Shown here: in pieces, positions 26,177 through 36,659 of the stretch
How positions within the stretch are numbered: position 1 is the stretch's first letter
Layout: the number at the start of each line of letters is the position of its first letter
Source: Candidatus Rifleibacteriota bacterium
GTDB taxonomy: Bacteria > Muiribacteriota > Ozemobacteria > Ozemobacterales > Ozemobacteraceae
Reading direction: 5' to 3'
DNA: 64,000 nucleotides
Assembly: GCA_015233155.1 (NCBI GenBank)
Contig: JADFYG010000017.1
Coordinates: forward strand, 1-64,000
Position numbers and translations under genes: made by a program
The notes under the pieces: generated by a model
What the model saw: only the letters and a program-made list of their open reading frames with translations
The model's database searches: none
What the model was told of the DNA's origin: nothing

Positions 26177-26502
26177 CCAATCCCCCTTATGCCGTTCCGG
26201 CCACGAGTCCCGAATTCGATTCAGTCCCAGCGGCCATTCATCCTGTAGGCCTCATGCACGGCCATTCTGCGCATCGACATCGCCATAAAGAACAATGTCA
26301 TCACGATGCCTGCATTCTAGTACCACCCCTACGCCCTGTCAAGACCACCCGGACAAATGCACAACAGAAAAAATTTAGCCCCCCTGAATCAAATCTGTTG
26401 ACCTTTTCGAATATATTTCATACCGAGGCTATCATTGACTTCAGCTGCTAAAACATTTTTCATGATTTCATCTCCGATTCGTCCTATATATTCTTTACTA
26501 CT
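26177..26502. other. intergenic region, nothing recognised
   Basis: These 326 bases separate the start of the SH3b gene from the 3' end of the arsenite pump gene. I see no gene, repeat or strong terminator, apart from the expected promoter region of the SH3b gene. Confidence 0.4.
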
Positions 26503-27567
26503 TCAAGAACAAGCGCTTGTGACAAACCACTTGCGGCGAAAAAAGAAGGCGACATTTACCAGGCCGATGAGAACCGGGACTTCAACCAGCGGGCCGATGA
26601 CGGCAGCAAAGGCGGCGCCGCTTTTTATGCCGAAGACGGCGACAGCGACCGCAATTGCCAACTCAAAGTTGTTGCTCGCAGCGGTAAAGGAAAGCGTGGC
26701 GGTTTTCTTGTATCCGGCATTTAATCGGGCGCCCATAAAAAAACTCACGCAAAACATCACGACAAAGTAGATCAACAGCGGCAGAGCTATGCGCATAACA
26801 TCCGTGGGAATTTGTACGATCAACTGCCCCTTGAGGCTGAACATGACGACAATAGTGAACAGCAGAGCAATCAACGTGATGGGGCTGATGATCGGAATGA
26901 AGGTGCCGTGATACCACTCCTTGCCTTTGGCCTTGATGAGCGTAACCCGTGTTACCACTCCGGCGATGAACGGGATTCCCAGGTAGATAAAGACACTCTC
27001 GGCAATCTGGCGAATGCTGATTTCAACAACCGCCCCCTTCAAGCCAAAATACGGGGGAAGAATAGTAATGAAAAACCAGGAGTATACGCTGAAGAAAAGT
27101 ACCTGAAATATGCTGTTGAAAGCGACAAGCCCGGCACAGTATTCCGTATCGCCTTCTGCGAGCTCGTTCCAAACGATGACCATGGCGATACATCGGGCCA
27201 GACCGATCATGATGAGACCGACCATGTATTCCGGGTAATCGCGCAGAAAAACTATTGCCAGAACGAACATCAGTATCGGACCGACGATCCAGTTCTGGAC
27301 GAGGGAGAGGATCAGAACTTTCCAATCCTTAAAAACATCACCCAATTCCTCGTATTTCACTTTCGCCAACGGCGGATACATCATGAGAATGAGCCCAATG
27401 GCAATGGGAACGTTTGTCGTCCCGACTGAGAATTTTTGATTGAATGTTTCCACGACGGACGGGGAAACATACCCGATCCCGACACCGATTCCCATGGCCA
27501 GGAAAATCCAGAGGGTTAAATATCGGTCCAGAAAAGAAAGTTTTTGGGAAACACTAATTTCACTCAT
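26503..27567 (-). CDS. arsB: ACR3-family arsenite efflux permease
   Basis: The product is a 354-aa polytopic inner-membrane protein with about ten helices. It is typical of ACR3: [21 protein letters not shown], then [50 protein letters not shown] with the conserved Cys, and [20 protein letters not shown]. These proteins extrude As(III) using the proton motive force. I chose the ATG at 27567 because GGAGG precedes it by 6 nt, and not the in-frame ATG 15 nt upstream. The gene lies directly downstream of arsR on the same strand. No arsenate reductase gene follows it here. Confidence 0.93.
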   Translation of the reverse strand: MSEISVSQKLSFLDRYLTLWIFLAMGIGVGIGYVSPSVVETFNQKFSVGTTNVPIAIGLILMMYPPLAKVKYEELGDVFKDWKVLILSLVQNWIVGPILMFVLAIVFLRDYPEYMVGLIMIGLARCIAMVIVWNELAEGDTEYCAGLVAFNSIFQVLFFSVYSWFFITILPPYFGLKGAVVEISIRQIAESVFIYLGIPFIAGVVTRVTLIKAKGKEWYHGTFIPIISPITLIALLFTIVVMFSLKGQLIVQIPTDVMRIALPLLIYFVVMFCVSFFMGARLNAGYKKTATLSFTAASNNFELAIAVAVAVFGIKSGAAFAAVIGPLVEVPVLIGLVNVAFFFRRKWFVTSACS

Positions 27568-27659
27568 TTTTGACCTCCGCAAGGTTCAGAAACTGGGGAA
27601 GATTTTTTACGAATTCGGCGATTTCATCTCGCTCCCGCCGATAATGCGACAAGGCTTCT

Positions 27660-28085
27660 TCAGTGCTTTTGGCGTTGGCTGCATACAATTTTTCCCATCT
27701 TTTCGTTGACTTTCCGACATATTTCCTTGAGATCAATTGCCGTGATTTTATGTATTTTTTTTTGCATCTCCCGCGTGGATGTATCGTGCTCCAGCAAAGA
27801 AAACACCCAGGAAAACGTGCTCTTAATCATCGGGGTTATCCGCTTTTCGGTGAGACGGAAATAGACCCATTTGCCTTCTTTACGGCTTTCCACCAAACGC
27901 GCCTTTTTGAGAATGGACATGTGTTTGGAAACCGTTGACTGGGCCAGGCCCAGAAGTTCAACAATCTGGCATAAGCAAAGTTCACCGTTTTTCAGGGCAA
28001 CAAAGGCCCGGACTCGTGTTTCATCAGCTAATGCCTTGGTGATGTCGAGAAAATCATTCAAAATTTCAATTTTACGTATCGTCAT
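27660..28085 (-). CDS. arsR: ArsR-family metalloregulator, probably frameshifted near its 3' end
   Basis: A winged-helix repressor with LFDITKALADETRVRAF-like helix content, the metal-binding CLC motif (GELCLCQIVELL) and the recognition helix AQSTVSKHMSILKKARLV. Its wing reads GKWVYFRL. Arsenite binding at the Cys pair would release the operator and induce the pump downstream. The ATG at 28085 gives 141 aa. After NEKMGK the frame soon stops (27660). With one T removed from the plus-strand run at 27689-27693, the frame continues LYAANAKSTEEALSHYRRER, then [19 protein letters not shown], and ends in ATGAGTGA overlapping the arsB start. That coupling suggests the longer form (27560-28085) is the true gene. 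Confidence 0.85.
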   Translation of the reverse strand: MTIRKIEILNDFLDITKALADETRVRAFVALKNGELCLCQIVELLGLAQSTVSKHMSILKKARLVESRKEGKWVYFRLTEKRITPMIKSTFSWVFSLLEHDTSTREMQKKIHKITAIDLKEICRKVNEKMGKIVCSQRQKH

Positions 28086-28208
28086 ATAACGAAGTATACT
28101 ATCATCGTCTGACAGAGATTTCAACAGTTGCCCCACGCAGCAATTCAGCCAATGCGGGGCAATGTTTTTTCTGTTGGCCTTTTCGAAGATTTTTCATACC
28201 ATATATCC

Positions 28209-29789
28209 ATGACTTTTATTATTTCCGCATGCCCATCAGAAACTTCCGGACGCTCCAGACGGCGACTTCTCCACCCCCTGCCCCTGATCGGGCTGTTCGT
28301 GGCTTGTTTTGTCTTTCATATCTGGCAAGGCGCCCGTGTTGAACCGCAGGCCACGATGGACGCCGCTTATTATCACATTCTGACAGACCGTCTGATAGAA
28401 GGCCATGGTTTCACTGAGCCGTTTACCTGGCATTGTCTGCACAAATACAAGACCCTGGAACACCCAATAGACTACTGGCTTCCACTCGGCTCCACTATAT
28501 TTGCTGCCTCCCGACTGGCCGTCCACTCCATTGCGTCTCCCCCACCCTTTGACCCAGAAATAACGCTGAATCGTCTGCTTTGGGCACTCTTGTCCGCCGC
28601 CGTGTTCATTGCTGCGGTTAACCGCGACCTTAAACCGCGATTCGCACTGCTTGCCTGGGCCATTGTCGCATTCGGCGGCCGTTTCGCCTTTTTTGTCTCG
28701 ACCAGCGACAACGTTGCCTTCTATGCATGGTTCGGGTTTATCCTGTTCGAGGCCCTGAACTCCCCTACCCCACTGCCTGTCGTTACTGGCGTCATTACCG
28801 GACTGATGTGCCTTACGCGTGCTGAAGGCCCCCTTTTCGCTCTCTTCGCAGCCTATCGATTCATGAGGGGAAGTCGTCGGCGGGCGGCCGTGGTAACGCT
28901 CACGGCTACCCTGCTCATCATCTCCCCCTGGTTTCTCAGAAACTATACCGCCCTCGGAACCATCTGGCCAAGCCAAACAAAGGCATTTTTTCTCCGCGAA
29001 TACAATGACATGTTCGAGCCGGACTCACCGACAAAGCTCGCGGAATTCACCGCGACCGGATTAGTCCCGATTATCAGAATCAGAGGCCAGGCTCTGATAA
29101 AGGGCTTCACAGAGATGTTCCTGATGCCGGTTCACTTGTTGTTTTTTCCTTTCTGGACGGCAGGTTTAATTGCATATATGATCCGGAAAAAATCGGCCCC
29201 TTCGGTCGGGCTTCCCGCCGAAATAACCGGGAGTCTGCCTTTTTTTCAGGCTTTTTTTTGTATAACGCTTAGTGTCTTACTGCCTGTTCAATCAATGAAC
29301 GGCACATTTATGCACGTTGCTGCGGCTTTCTTTCCGCATGCTGCACTTCTTGCCGCAGCCGGACTCGCCGAAAGCGATTGCTCAGCCTCATCGTTGGCGC
29401 GCTTGTTCACCCGCCCATCGCTGTTCATATTGTATATAGCCTGGTGCGCGATATTCTCCGTCATCGGAATCACGACCACGGACAGCTTCTCGCGCCTTGA
29501 TTTTCAACCCTATACCGACCTCGAACTCACGCGGCATCTTTCCCGGAACGATATCGTCGCTTCGCCTGATCCGGTGCGGGTGAATCTGCTGACCCAGTGT
29601 CAAGGCGTCTGTCTGCCTCGCTCTTATGCCTCAAATACCGGACGCGTGATTGAATTTGCCCGTTCATACAACTGCAGTGCAATTTTGTTTGATAACCGCC
29701 ACGCGCCGATTCCCGAGGATATATTATCCCGACCTGACTTGCACGAACTGGCTTCGACAGCGCACCTTCTCCTGTTGAGCTTAAATTAG
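28209..29789 (+). CDS. multi-pass GT-C type glycosyltransferase-like membrane protein
   Basis: The ATG at 28209 gives about 526 aa; longer in-frame starts run into the arsR promoter. After a basic N-terminus there are some ten or more hydrophobic helices. The first loop after helix one carries the acidic pair region ATMDAAYYHILTDRL and then ffts-like HPIDYWLPLGS, as in ArnT/PMT-type GT-C enzymes, whose catalytic Asp sits in that loop. Such enzymes move sugars or mannose from lipid carriers on the periplasmic side. The C-terminal 100 residues form a soluble domain (RHLSRNDIVASPDPVRV). Donor and acceptor are unknown. It is divergent from arsR. Confidence 0.7.
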   Translation: MTFIISACPSETSGRSRRRLLHPLPLIGLFVACFVFHIWQGARVEPQATMDAAYYHILTDRLIEGHGFTEPFTWHCLHKYKTLEHPIDYWLPLGSTIFAASRLAVHSIASPPPFDPEITLNRLLWALLSAAVFIAAVNRDLKPRFALLAWAIVAFGGRFAFFVSTSDNVAFYAWFGFILFEALNSPTPLPVVTGVITGLMCLTRAEGPLFALFAAYRFMRGSRRRAAVVTLTATLLIISPWFLRNYTALGTIWPSQTKAFFLREYNDMFEPDSPTKLAEFTATGLVPIIRIRGQALIKGFTEMFLMPVHLLFFPFWTAGLIAYMIRKKSAPSVGLPAEITGSLPFFQAFFCITLSVLLPVQSMNGTFMHVAAAFFPHAALLAAAGLAESDCSASSLARLFTRPSLFILYIAWCAIFSVIGITTTDSFSRLDFQPYTDLELTRHLSRNDIVASPDPVRVNLLTQCQGVCLPRSYASNTGRVIEFARSYNCSAILFDNRHAPIPEDILSRPDLHELASTAHLLLLSLN

Positions 29790-29803
29790 ATGTGTCGGGT
29801 CAT

Positions 29804-29881
29804 TAACTGATGCGGCTATTATTCTGTTTTTTTATCTGTGTTCATCCGTGTCCATCTGTGGTTAAATTTGGCCATCAGTTA
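29804..29881. repeat. MITE-like repeat, copy 1 (78 bp)
   Basis: Terminal inverted repeats TAACTGATG (29804-29812) and CATCAGTTA (29873-29881) flank a core containing TTTTTTTATCTGTGTTCATC and ATCTGTGGTTAAATTTGG. A second copy, about 87 percent identical, is at 41526-41601. No coding capacity. It sits between the 3' ends of the GT-C gene and tamB. Confidence 0.7.
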
Positions 29882-29889
29882 CTACCAAA

Positions 29890-32800
29890 TTAGAATTTCC
29901 AGTCGTATTTGACGCCGACACGCATTTCGTTTGTGGGTTTTTCCGACTCCAGATTGAATAGAAATCCGCGCGGCAGGCGGTATTCAAAAATATAGGTTTT
30001 CTTGTCCTCGTTTGAAAGCGTACCTTCATACGCGAAAAAGATATTGTGTCCGAGATATTTCCCGATGCGCAGGAACGATCGGCTGGTGCCAGATGTGCGG
30101 TCGAACAACGAACCCATATAAAGTTCGTCCAGGTTCAAGGCCGTGCCAAGAGTCGATGAGAGCAGACCCGTGAGATATGTGTTCTTGAGATTTTCCAGAA
30201 TATCGCGTTCGAGTTGTCCGCGACTGCCGCCGAATTCATTCTGATCAATATTTCGACCGAGAGTGATCAGGGCAAAAATATCGCCTTCAGCCAATGGCGG
30301 CGACGAGTACAGACGCGGTTTCAATGACGAGAGATTGCCTTCGAGCGTCATGTAAACCTGCGTAGTCTGGATGGTAGTAACCGATTTGAAAAAAACGTGC
30401 GGATCAAATTGCCCTTCACGCTCGCCGAACTTGACTTCGCCGTTTTCTATGTTGAATTTTCGACGCTGGAAATACAATGCCCCCTGAACCGTTTGAACGC
30501 TTCCCGTGACATGAACGCCCTTCAAATTTCCGTTGACGCCGAATTTTCCGCGCATCTCGGCGTTCAACATCGAATTTCGCACCCAAATATTGCGCGGAAT
30601 CTCGAAATCCAGTCGAAAATCCAACGTTTGAAACGGAAGCTTATGGTTGAATTTAAATCCATCCAGAAGATTGTCAGCCAGCTGAATGCGGCCCTTGGGC
30701 AGCAGCACCTTTCCACGAACAACAGGATTGTACACGTTTCCCGTGGCAGTTAAATCGAAGTGGTTGTTCTCGAGGTCAATGCGCCCCCAGGCCACATCGA
30801 TCTTATCTCCGGACAATGATAACGACATGGAGCCAGGCCCATCTCGAAAATCAATCTCACCGCCACCTGAAATCAGCCCTCGTCCCAGTTTCGCACTCAA
30901 TGGGGCGATCCTGACAATCTTGTTCTCGGTCTTCATCCCCAGGGCAACATCTTTCAGGGGACTTCGCATGCCCGGAAAAGCCAGCTCTACAGCCTTCAAT
31001 TCGAAGTCTCCGGCAATTGACGGCTGAAAAGGGTTCCCGAAAAACCGCATCTCGCCATGCATTTCACCGTGCGCCGTCTTGAAATATTCAGGCAATAGCT
31101 TGGGAAGATCATCGAGAGGTCCGCGCGGAACCTTTACACACAGGTCAAGATCGCCCATTTGCCATCCTTCCCGAAACGGCAATTTGCCCTCAAAGGTAAC
31201 CTTGTTTTGGGTAAGGGAAAGAACCATTGGAGCGACGGATATTTCCCGTCGATTCACCTTTATGCTGGCGTCTACCTGAGGAATCTCCCGCCCGGCCAGG
31301 ATCATGCGCCTCACCTGAATATCGGCGGCAAGCCCGGGATTGCTTACTGAACCAGTCACTCCGCCTTTGATCGACAGACTGCCATCTACATCCCAGCCGG
31401 GAATTTCCGCAAGAGAGCCGAGCGCCTTCAGCGAAAAGTCGTGTCCCACCAGGGTAAGCGCGATCAGACCAGCCGGATCCAGCATTCCCTGAACTCCGAA
31501 AACTCCCTGGCGATACTTCAACTCGAAAGAACGGATTTCTAAACGACCGTTCTGAAAAACCAGATCGACAGGATGATTGGCAACGACGACATCGCCTCCG
31601 CGACGAATTTCCATGCTTCCGACGCTTGCCTTCAAAAAATCCGGCGTGGATGTGGCAAGATTTCCACGCAACTCGCATGCGCCATCGACCATCAGATCTC
31701 CCCTGCCAAATCCCTTCAGGCCAAATGCAGCCGGAACGAAAGAAAGATCTGTACCCATCATTTTCAGCGAAGCCCGATAAGGATGATCCCCGGACCATTT
31801 TACCTGTCCGGTAGCCTCGATGCCCATCTTGTCTACGGCGGCGCGACGAATCGTTACCCCGGAATCATCAAGTGCAAGATCGGCCCCCAGATTTCCCAAT
31901 TCATGGTCCCCAACCGCAAGTCCGGTTCCGAAGAGAGTCAGCGAGCCGCTGCGCCCGTTCGGCAGCCACTCAAGATTTCCCTCTCCCGTTATCGATCCCT
32001 TTATTTCAGGAAAAATGCGCTTGACCGCCCGGATTCGCGAAAGAGTCAGATCCCGGGCGGTTCCCTCGCAGGAAAAGGACCATGGAGAGAATCCTCCACG
32101 GCCCCGCAACTCTATCTCTCCTCCGAATGCCACGAGATCCATGGCTCTAATTTCGAAATGATCACCTATGGAGGCGGCCTCAAATCGAAGATGGTTAAGG
32201 GTTTCAGAAGCAATATTCAGTGATGACCCCATGACGGTGGCTTCCCAAAGACCAGAACCAGCCGCTTTCCCTTCAAGAGATGAGTGTTGAATTGTTCCGG
32301 AAATCTTTCCATGAGGATGCAATTTCGCCAGTCCGGGAATTTTCTGAAGTGCAGGACTCGACAATTCAAGATTCGCCACGTCCACCTGAAAACCCTGAAG
32401 CGACCCGTTTCTAATATCCAACGCGAGAAAACCGTCGGCTGTCGCGCCATCTAAAAGGCGCATCACCAGTGGCTGCAACTCGAATCGCTCGCCGACAAGC
32501 GAAAGATGAGCCCGCAAAGATTCTAATGGCAGTCCCATGATAGACAGCGGGTTGCTCCATACCTCTCCTTCGAGATGCGGATCATCGAGAGCTCCGCTCA
32601 AATCTCCTGTAAAGGAAAAAGTACCGCTCGCCTGTTCCGATGACGCGCCAAAACGGCGTGGAGACAATCTTTCCCCCTTTACACTACACTCGTAACTGGA
32701 ACTGGTGATTTGTCCCTCCACCTTCAGAAAACCTCCATCGGCAAAAACCGCGAGCGGATCGCCGACATTCCAGTCGCTCCCCGTTCCATAAATCCGCCCC

Positions 32801-34347
32801 GTCAGGCTCTTTGCATCGATTCCGAACAAATGCGGCTCGGAGATATCCAGATTCAGGTCATACTCGACCTTATCAAGCTTGTCGACCTGTCCGGAAACAG
32901 TGAATTCGCCGTTCCCCAGGCCGTTGAGCGGAATCTTAAACAGCTTCTGCAGGAATTCCAGGCCGACTCCTGAAAGATGCCCAGTCGCCTCGAAGACGCC
33001 TTGTTCAGGCCCTGCCAGGTTTATTGCAGCCAACCCTGTCACACAACCCCGCTCGAAACTCAGTGTTCCTGATGCTTCGATGCGGTCTCCGACCTGTCGC
33101 CATGCAAGCCCGGCGGGGGGAAGCATTCGGCCATCCCACTGCCACTGCGCAAACGAGGCAATGCCGTCGGTCCGCAGATTCCGGCCGTCCCAGACGACGG
33201 TTCCGCTTCCGTCGACGGAACCAAGGCCAAGACGCGGCTCTACGCGACCCGCGATAAGAGGCCAGGACGGCGGAATAGACAACTGCTCCGCGGAAAAGCG
33301 GCCTTCTATAACTCCAGGTCCATTTTCTGCCGTTGGCTTCCAGTGACACGCCAAGCCAAGAGTTCCGGTTGCGGGAGCCACTCGCAGATCGACATCGCAA
33401 AACTCTTCCGAGGGTTTCTTAAGCGATACGGAAAAACTTTGAACATCAGAACCAAAAGCGAGCACACCATCTCTTACAGCCATAGTTCCGGATAACTCTT
33501 TTTTGAATGCACCGAATAGATCGCCCATGGGATCCGCAGCTCGTTTGAATGGATCTCCTTCCCAGGTCAGATCGAGATCGACCCGCCCCGTCAGAGATAT
33601 CACTTTTTCCACGAGGTTTCGCGCATAAGAAAAGGGAAGCAGGGTTTCGCAAAACTCGAGGGACTTTGCAAGAGAAAGATCCCGCCAGGCGATTTCCACG
33701 CGCATTTTCGGAGTGTCGAGCGCTAATCGAACGGCTATCGAAGCCACGCCTTCCAAAGGATTTGCGGTAATATTCAGCCAGGTCTCCGCTACTCCTGCGA
33801 CCCGCTTCAACTCCATACGAAATGCAGGGACCGTGACTGTCCCGATCGGTGTCACGATCTGCACGCGATCCGCGGAAAACGATTTAATCGGATATGCCGC
33901 CAGAGAAGCGGGTTCAGTCGCGGAAAACAGAGTCGATCCGCGCATTTTTCCCAGGGCGAGGAGGTCGATTTCCGCCCCGACAAGATTGATATTCTCGACA
34001 AGCCCATCTCCGCGCATCAGCGTTCGGAGAGAAGTCCCTGAACTCAGCTCTACATTTAAAGAATCGAGTTTCAGAAAAGGTGTCGTTCCGGAAGCACCAA
34101 GAACGACATTATTGGTCTCGATCCGGTTTCCCTGAAGCTTAACCTGCAGGTCGGAAAAATCGACCGCTAATCCGGTTTTTTTTTCCAGCGCGGATTTTAT
34201 CCAGGATGTTACAGACGCCGGCGGCCGGACATTCGACCGGTACATATGCACTGCAACGGCTACAAACCCAAGGGTGATCAGGGCCAGAAGCCCCACCCCC
34301 CTCCATAGGCGTCTCCAAAACTTTCTAAATCGCTTTACGGAGGGCAC
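29890..34347 (-). CDS. tamB: TamB-like translocation/assembly module protein
   Basis: The 1,485-aa protein has an N-terminal signal anchor (GVGLLALITLGFVAVAVHMY) followed by a very long beta-rich body of AsmA/TamB repeats. The C-terminus is the conserved DUF490 domain: FQTLDFRLDFEIPRNIWVRN, GSVQTVQGALYFQRRKFNIE and YSSPPLAEGDIFALITLGR. TamB bridges the inner and outer membranes and is thought to carry phospholipid or help insert outer-membrane proteins, with TamA or a BamA paralogue as partner. The start is GTG at 34347 after GGGAG. No TamA gene is adjacent. Its presence is strong evidence for a diderm host. Confidence 0.9.
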   Translation of the reverse strand: MPSVKRFRKFWRRLWRGVGLLALITLGFVAVAVHMYRSNVRPPASVTSWIKSALEKKTGLAVDFSDLQVKLQGNRIETNNVVLGASGTTPFLKLDSLNVELSSGTSLRTLMRGDGLVENINLVGAEIDLLALGKMRGSTLFSATEPASLAAYPIKSFSADRVQIVTPIGTVTVPAFRMELKRVAGVAETWLNITANPLEGVASIAVRLALDTPKMRVEIAWRDLSLAKSLEFCETLLPFSYARNLVEKVISLTGRVDLDLTWEGDPFKRAADPMGDLFGAFKKELSGTMAVRDGVLAFGSDVQSFSVSLKKPSEEFCDVDLRVAPATGTLGLACHWKPTAENGPGVIEGRFSAEQLSIPPSWPLIAGRVEPRLGLGSVDGSGTVVWDGRNLRTDGIASFAQWQWDGRMLPPAGLAWRQVGDRIEASGTLSFERGCVTGLAAINLAGPEQGVFEATGHLSGVGLEFLQKLFKIPLNGLGNGEFTVSGQVDKLDKVEYDLNLDISEPHLFGIDAKSLTGRIYGTGSDWNVGDPLAVFADGGFLKVEGQITSSSYECSVKGERLSPRRFGASSEQASGTFSFTGDLSGALDDPHLEGEVWSNPLSIMGLPLESLRAHLSLVGERFELQPLVMRLLDGATADGFLALDIRNGSLQGFQVDVANLELSSPALQKIPGLAKLHPHGKISGTIQHSSLEGKAAGSGLWEATVMGSSLNIASETLNHLRFEAASIGDHFEIRAMDLVAFGGEIELRGRGGFSPWSFSCEGTARDLTLSRIRAVKRIFPEIKGSITGEGNLEWLPNGRSGSLTLFGTGLAVGDHELGNLGADLALDDSGVTIRRAAVDKMGIEATGQVKWSGDHPYRASLKMMGTDLSFVPAAFGLKGFGRGDLMVDGACELRGNLATSTPDFLKASVGSMEIRRGGDVVVANHPVDLVFQNGRLEIRSFELKYRQGVFGVQGMLDPAGLIALTLVGHDFSLKALGSLAEIPGWDVDGSLSIKGGVTGSVSNPGLAADIQVRRMILAGREIPQVDASIKVNRREISVAPMVLSLTQNKVTFEGKLPFREGWQMGDLDLCVKVPRGPLDDLPKLLPEYFKTAHGEMHGEMRFFGNPFQPSIAGDFELKAVELAFPGMRSPLKDVALGMKTENKIVRIAPLSAKLGRGLISGGGEIDFRDGPGSMSLSLSGDKIDVAWGRIDLENNHFDLTATGNVYNPVVRGKVLLPKGRIQLADNLLDGFKFNHKLPFQTLDFRLDFEIPRNIWVRNSMLNAEMRGKFGVNGNLKGVHVTGSVQTVQGALYFQRRKFNIENGEVKFGEREGQFDPHVFFKSVTTIQTTQVYMTLEGNLSSLKPRLYSSPPLAEGDIFALITLGRNIDQNEFGGSRGQLERDILENLKNTYLTGLLSSTLGTALNLDELYMGSLFDRTSGTSRSFLRIGKYLGHNIFFAYEGTLSNEDKKTYIFEYRLPRGFLFNLESEKPTNEMRVGVKYDWKF

Positions 34348-34384
34348 ACAAGGACTCCCTGGGTTTAGTTCGAATCAGATAAAA

Positions 34385-35929
34385 TCAGGCTCTAACACGT
34401 AAACGACTGTTATTTATTCCGTAAGTGAAATAAATGGTAAAGCCGATTATCAGCCAAACTATAAGCCGAATCCAGGTATCTGTCGGAAGCCCGCTCATGA
34501 CCCAAATACAGGCCAGTGCCCCCGCCGGGGCAACAACACCGACCATAGGGGCTCTGAATGGCCGCGGTTGCAACGGGTTCGTAAATCTCAGAATAAGAAC
34601 CCCCGTACAAACCAAAACGAAAGCCAGTAAAGTTCCGATTGAAACAAGCTCCCCCACGAGCCACATGGGCATAAGTCCTCCGCACAGACTCACGAACACC
34701 CCATTCACCGCTGTGGCAATGTGCGGTGTCTTATATGTCGGGTGGACCGAATCAAACCATGGAAGAAGGCCATCCTTGGCCATGGCGTAAAATACACGAG
34801 ACTGGCCCAGCATCATGACCAGAATTACTGAAGTCAGCCCTGCAAGAGCACCAAGCTTCACGGAAATCGAAAAAGTCGTCTGAGATAATATCGACCATCC
34901 CTTTGCAGCAACGATGGCATCTATTCCAACGGCTATCGGCTCAGCAACTCCAAGCTCCTTGTAGGGCACGACACCTGTAAGAACCAGTGCAACCAGAATA
35001 TAAAGCACGGTGCAAACGACTAATGAGCCAAGAATGCCGATTGGAAGATCTCGCGTCGGGTTCTTGCACTCCTGTGCAGTAGTGGAAACCGCATCGAAAC
35101 CGATATACGCAAAGAACACTACACCGGCACCGGTCAACACGCCCGACCATCCGTAACTCATGATCTCTTTACCATCCCGAACGCTCGCCCCAAACAATGG
35201 AACCAGTGAAAAAATTCCTGTGGCATCCGGATTAGCAATCCAGTTTGCCGATTTGGTTACTTCCCAGCCCAGGGCGATGAACAGCAACACAATGCTGATC
35301 TTCACCACAACGATAATATTGTTAACCGTCGCGCTCTCGCGAATTCCTCGATACAAAATGAATGCCACTACGATCGCGATGAAAGTCGCGGGTAAATTCC
35401 AGAAACCATACATGATATGGCCGTCAGACAATGTAACCTGCTCCCATGGGCCTTTTGTCAATCTCATAACCCAGTCCGGTAAATTCATGCCAAGGGTTTT
35501 GTGTATCAACGACATCAGATATCCTGACCAGGAGGCGGTAACGGTGACCGCTCCAAAGGCATACTCCAGAATCAAATCCCAGCCGATAATCCAGGCGACG
35601 AGCTCTCCCATCGTTGCATAGGAGTATGCATATGCAGAGCCGGAAACAGGGATCATCGCCGCCATTTCCGCATAACATAATCCGGCGAGGGCACAAAGAA
35701 TACCCCCGAGCACGAAACTGTATATAATGCCGGGTCCGGCATAATTCGCCGCTGCTGTTCCTGTCAGGGAAAATATCCCGGCTCCGATGATTGCTCCGAT
35801 GCCGAGCATGATCAGGTTCACAGGGCCAAGAGTGCGTCTTAGTTCTCCTGTTCCGCTGCCTTCAGACGCATGAGGATCTCCGGCGTCGGCAATCAGTTTA
35901 TTCATATCTTTTTTAATGAAAAGGTTCAT
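34385..35929 (-). CDS. APC-superfamily amino-acid permease (cationic amino acid transporter type)
   Basis: A 514-aa inner-membrane protein with about 12 to 14 helices. The APC substrate-binding motif on TM1 is present (LIMLGIGAIIGAGIFSLTG). FAYIGFDAVSTTAQECKNP, LPIGILGSLVVCTVLYILVA and RVFYAMAKDGLLP are typical of the CAT/YfnA group, which imports basic or broad neutral amino acids. Hydrophilic N-terminal residues (KKDMNKLIADAGDPHASEG) precede the core. GGGAG lies before the ATG at 35929. It is probably a single-gene unit, 38 bp downstream of which tamB begins on the same strand. Confidence 0.9.
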   Translation of the reverse strand: MNLFIKKDMNKLIADAGDPHASEGSGTGELRRTLGPVNLIMLGIGAIIGAGIFSLTGTAAANYAGPGIIYSFVLGGILCALAGLCYAEMAAMIPVSGSAYAYSYATMGELVAWIIGWDLILEYAFGAVTVTASWSGYLMSLIHKTLGMNLPDWVMRLTKGPWEQVTLSDGHIMYGFWNLPATFIAIVVAFILYRGIRESATVNNIIVVVKISIVLLFIALGWEVTKSANWIANPDATGIFSLVPLFGASVRDGKEIMSYGWSGVLTGAGVVFFAYIGFDAVSTTAQECKNPTRDLPIGILGSLVVCTVLYILVALVLTGVVPYKELGVAEPIAVGIDAIVAAKGWSILSQTTFSISVKLGALAGLTSVILVMMLGQSRVFYAMAKDGLLPWFDSVHPTYKTPHIATAVNGVFVSLCGGLMPMWLVGELVSIGTLLAFVLVCTGVLILRFTNPLQPRPFRAPMVGVVAPAGALACIWVMSGLPTDTWIRLIVWLIIGFTIYFTYGINNSRLRVRA

Positions 35930-36285
35930 GCATATCTCCCTTCCAGGTTACATTCAATTCTATCGGATGTTGGCATAAACACTGTGTCCAGTATCACAGA
36001 GCGACTCTGACAAAATGTTTCTTCTCTGATGATCCAGAGAACTTTGGGGGGCACCTGCCTCACCTCCACCAGAGCGAGAAAAGGCATACCCGATTTTTCA
36101 GGATATCACAGAAATTAGCGAAAGAAAAGAAGGCAACGACAGGGTGCACGGTCATTTAATTCACCGCCGGTGAATGGCTTGAATAACATGGTTTAGACAT
36201 AGTTTCTTTACGAATAGTTTCACTATGAATAATTCTTGATTTGTAACACGTTTGCCCTGCGACCGGATTTTAAATGAAGTGTACG
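35930..36285. other. intergenic region, nothing recognised
   Basis: About 355 bases between the permease start and the HU terminator. Only the permease promoter is expected here; short direct repeats of TAGTTTC(T/A) (around 36198-36222) are visible, of unknown meaning. Confidence 0.4.
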
Positions 36286-36318
36286 CAAAAACCCCGGCCT
36301 AAGGACCGGGCCGGGGTT
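36286..36318 (-). terminator. intrinsic terminator of the HU gene
   Basis: On the minus strand AACCCCGGCC/GGCCGGGGTT (36290-36299 with 36309-36318) forms a 10-bp GC-rich stem followed by TTTTTG, just downstream of the HU stop codon. Confidence 0.9.
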
Positions 36319-36336
36319 CAGAGGCGTGTGAAGGAC

Positions 36337-36618
36337 TTACTTGCCCTTGGCGACGATTTCTTTGAGTTCCTTGCCGGGCTTGAACTTGACGACCTTCTTG
36401 GCTGCGATATTGATGGCTTTCTTGGTCTGGGGATTGACACCCTTGCGAGCGGCGCGCTTGGCAACTTCAAAGGAACCGAAGCCGATGAGCTGGATCTTGG
36501 TGCCCTTCTTGAGGGTGTCCTTGAAGGTGTCAAGCATAACTTCCAGAGCCTTCTGAGCTGCAGCCTGATTCAACTTCGCCTTGTTCGCAACTGCCTTCAC
36601 GAGATCTGCCTTGTTCAT
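36337..36618 (-). CDS. hup: HU family DNA-binding protein
   Basis: The 93-aa histone-like protein matches HU over its whole length: MNKADLVKAVANKAKLNQAA, then IQLIGFGSFEVAKRAARKGV, the beta-arm Pro in NPQT, and VVKFKPGKELKEIV. It dimerises, bends DNA and packs the nucleoid. It has its own near-consensus promoter and terminator, so it is monocistronic and probably highly expressed. AAGGAG precedes the ATG at 36618. Confidence 0.97.
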   Translation of the reverse strand: MNKADLVKAVANKAKLNQAAAQKALEVMLDTFKDTLKKGTKIQLIGFGSFEVAKRAARKGVNPQTKKAINIAAKKVVKFKPGKELKEIVAKGK

Positions 36619-36659
36619 GTATAACTCCTTTATATATTTTGGTTTGAGGACTATGATGG

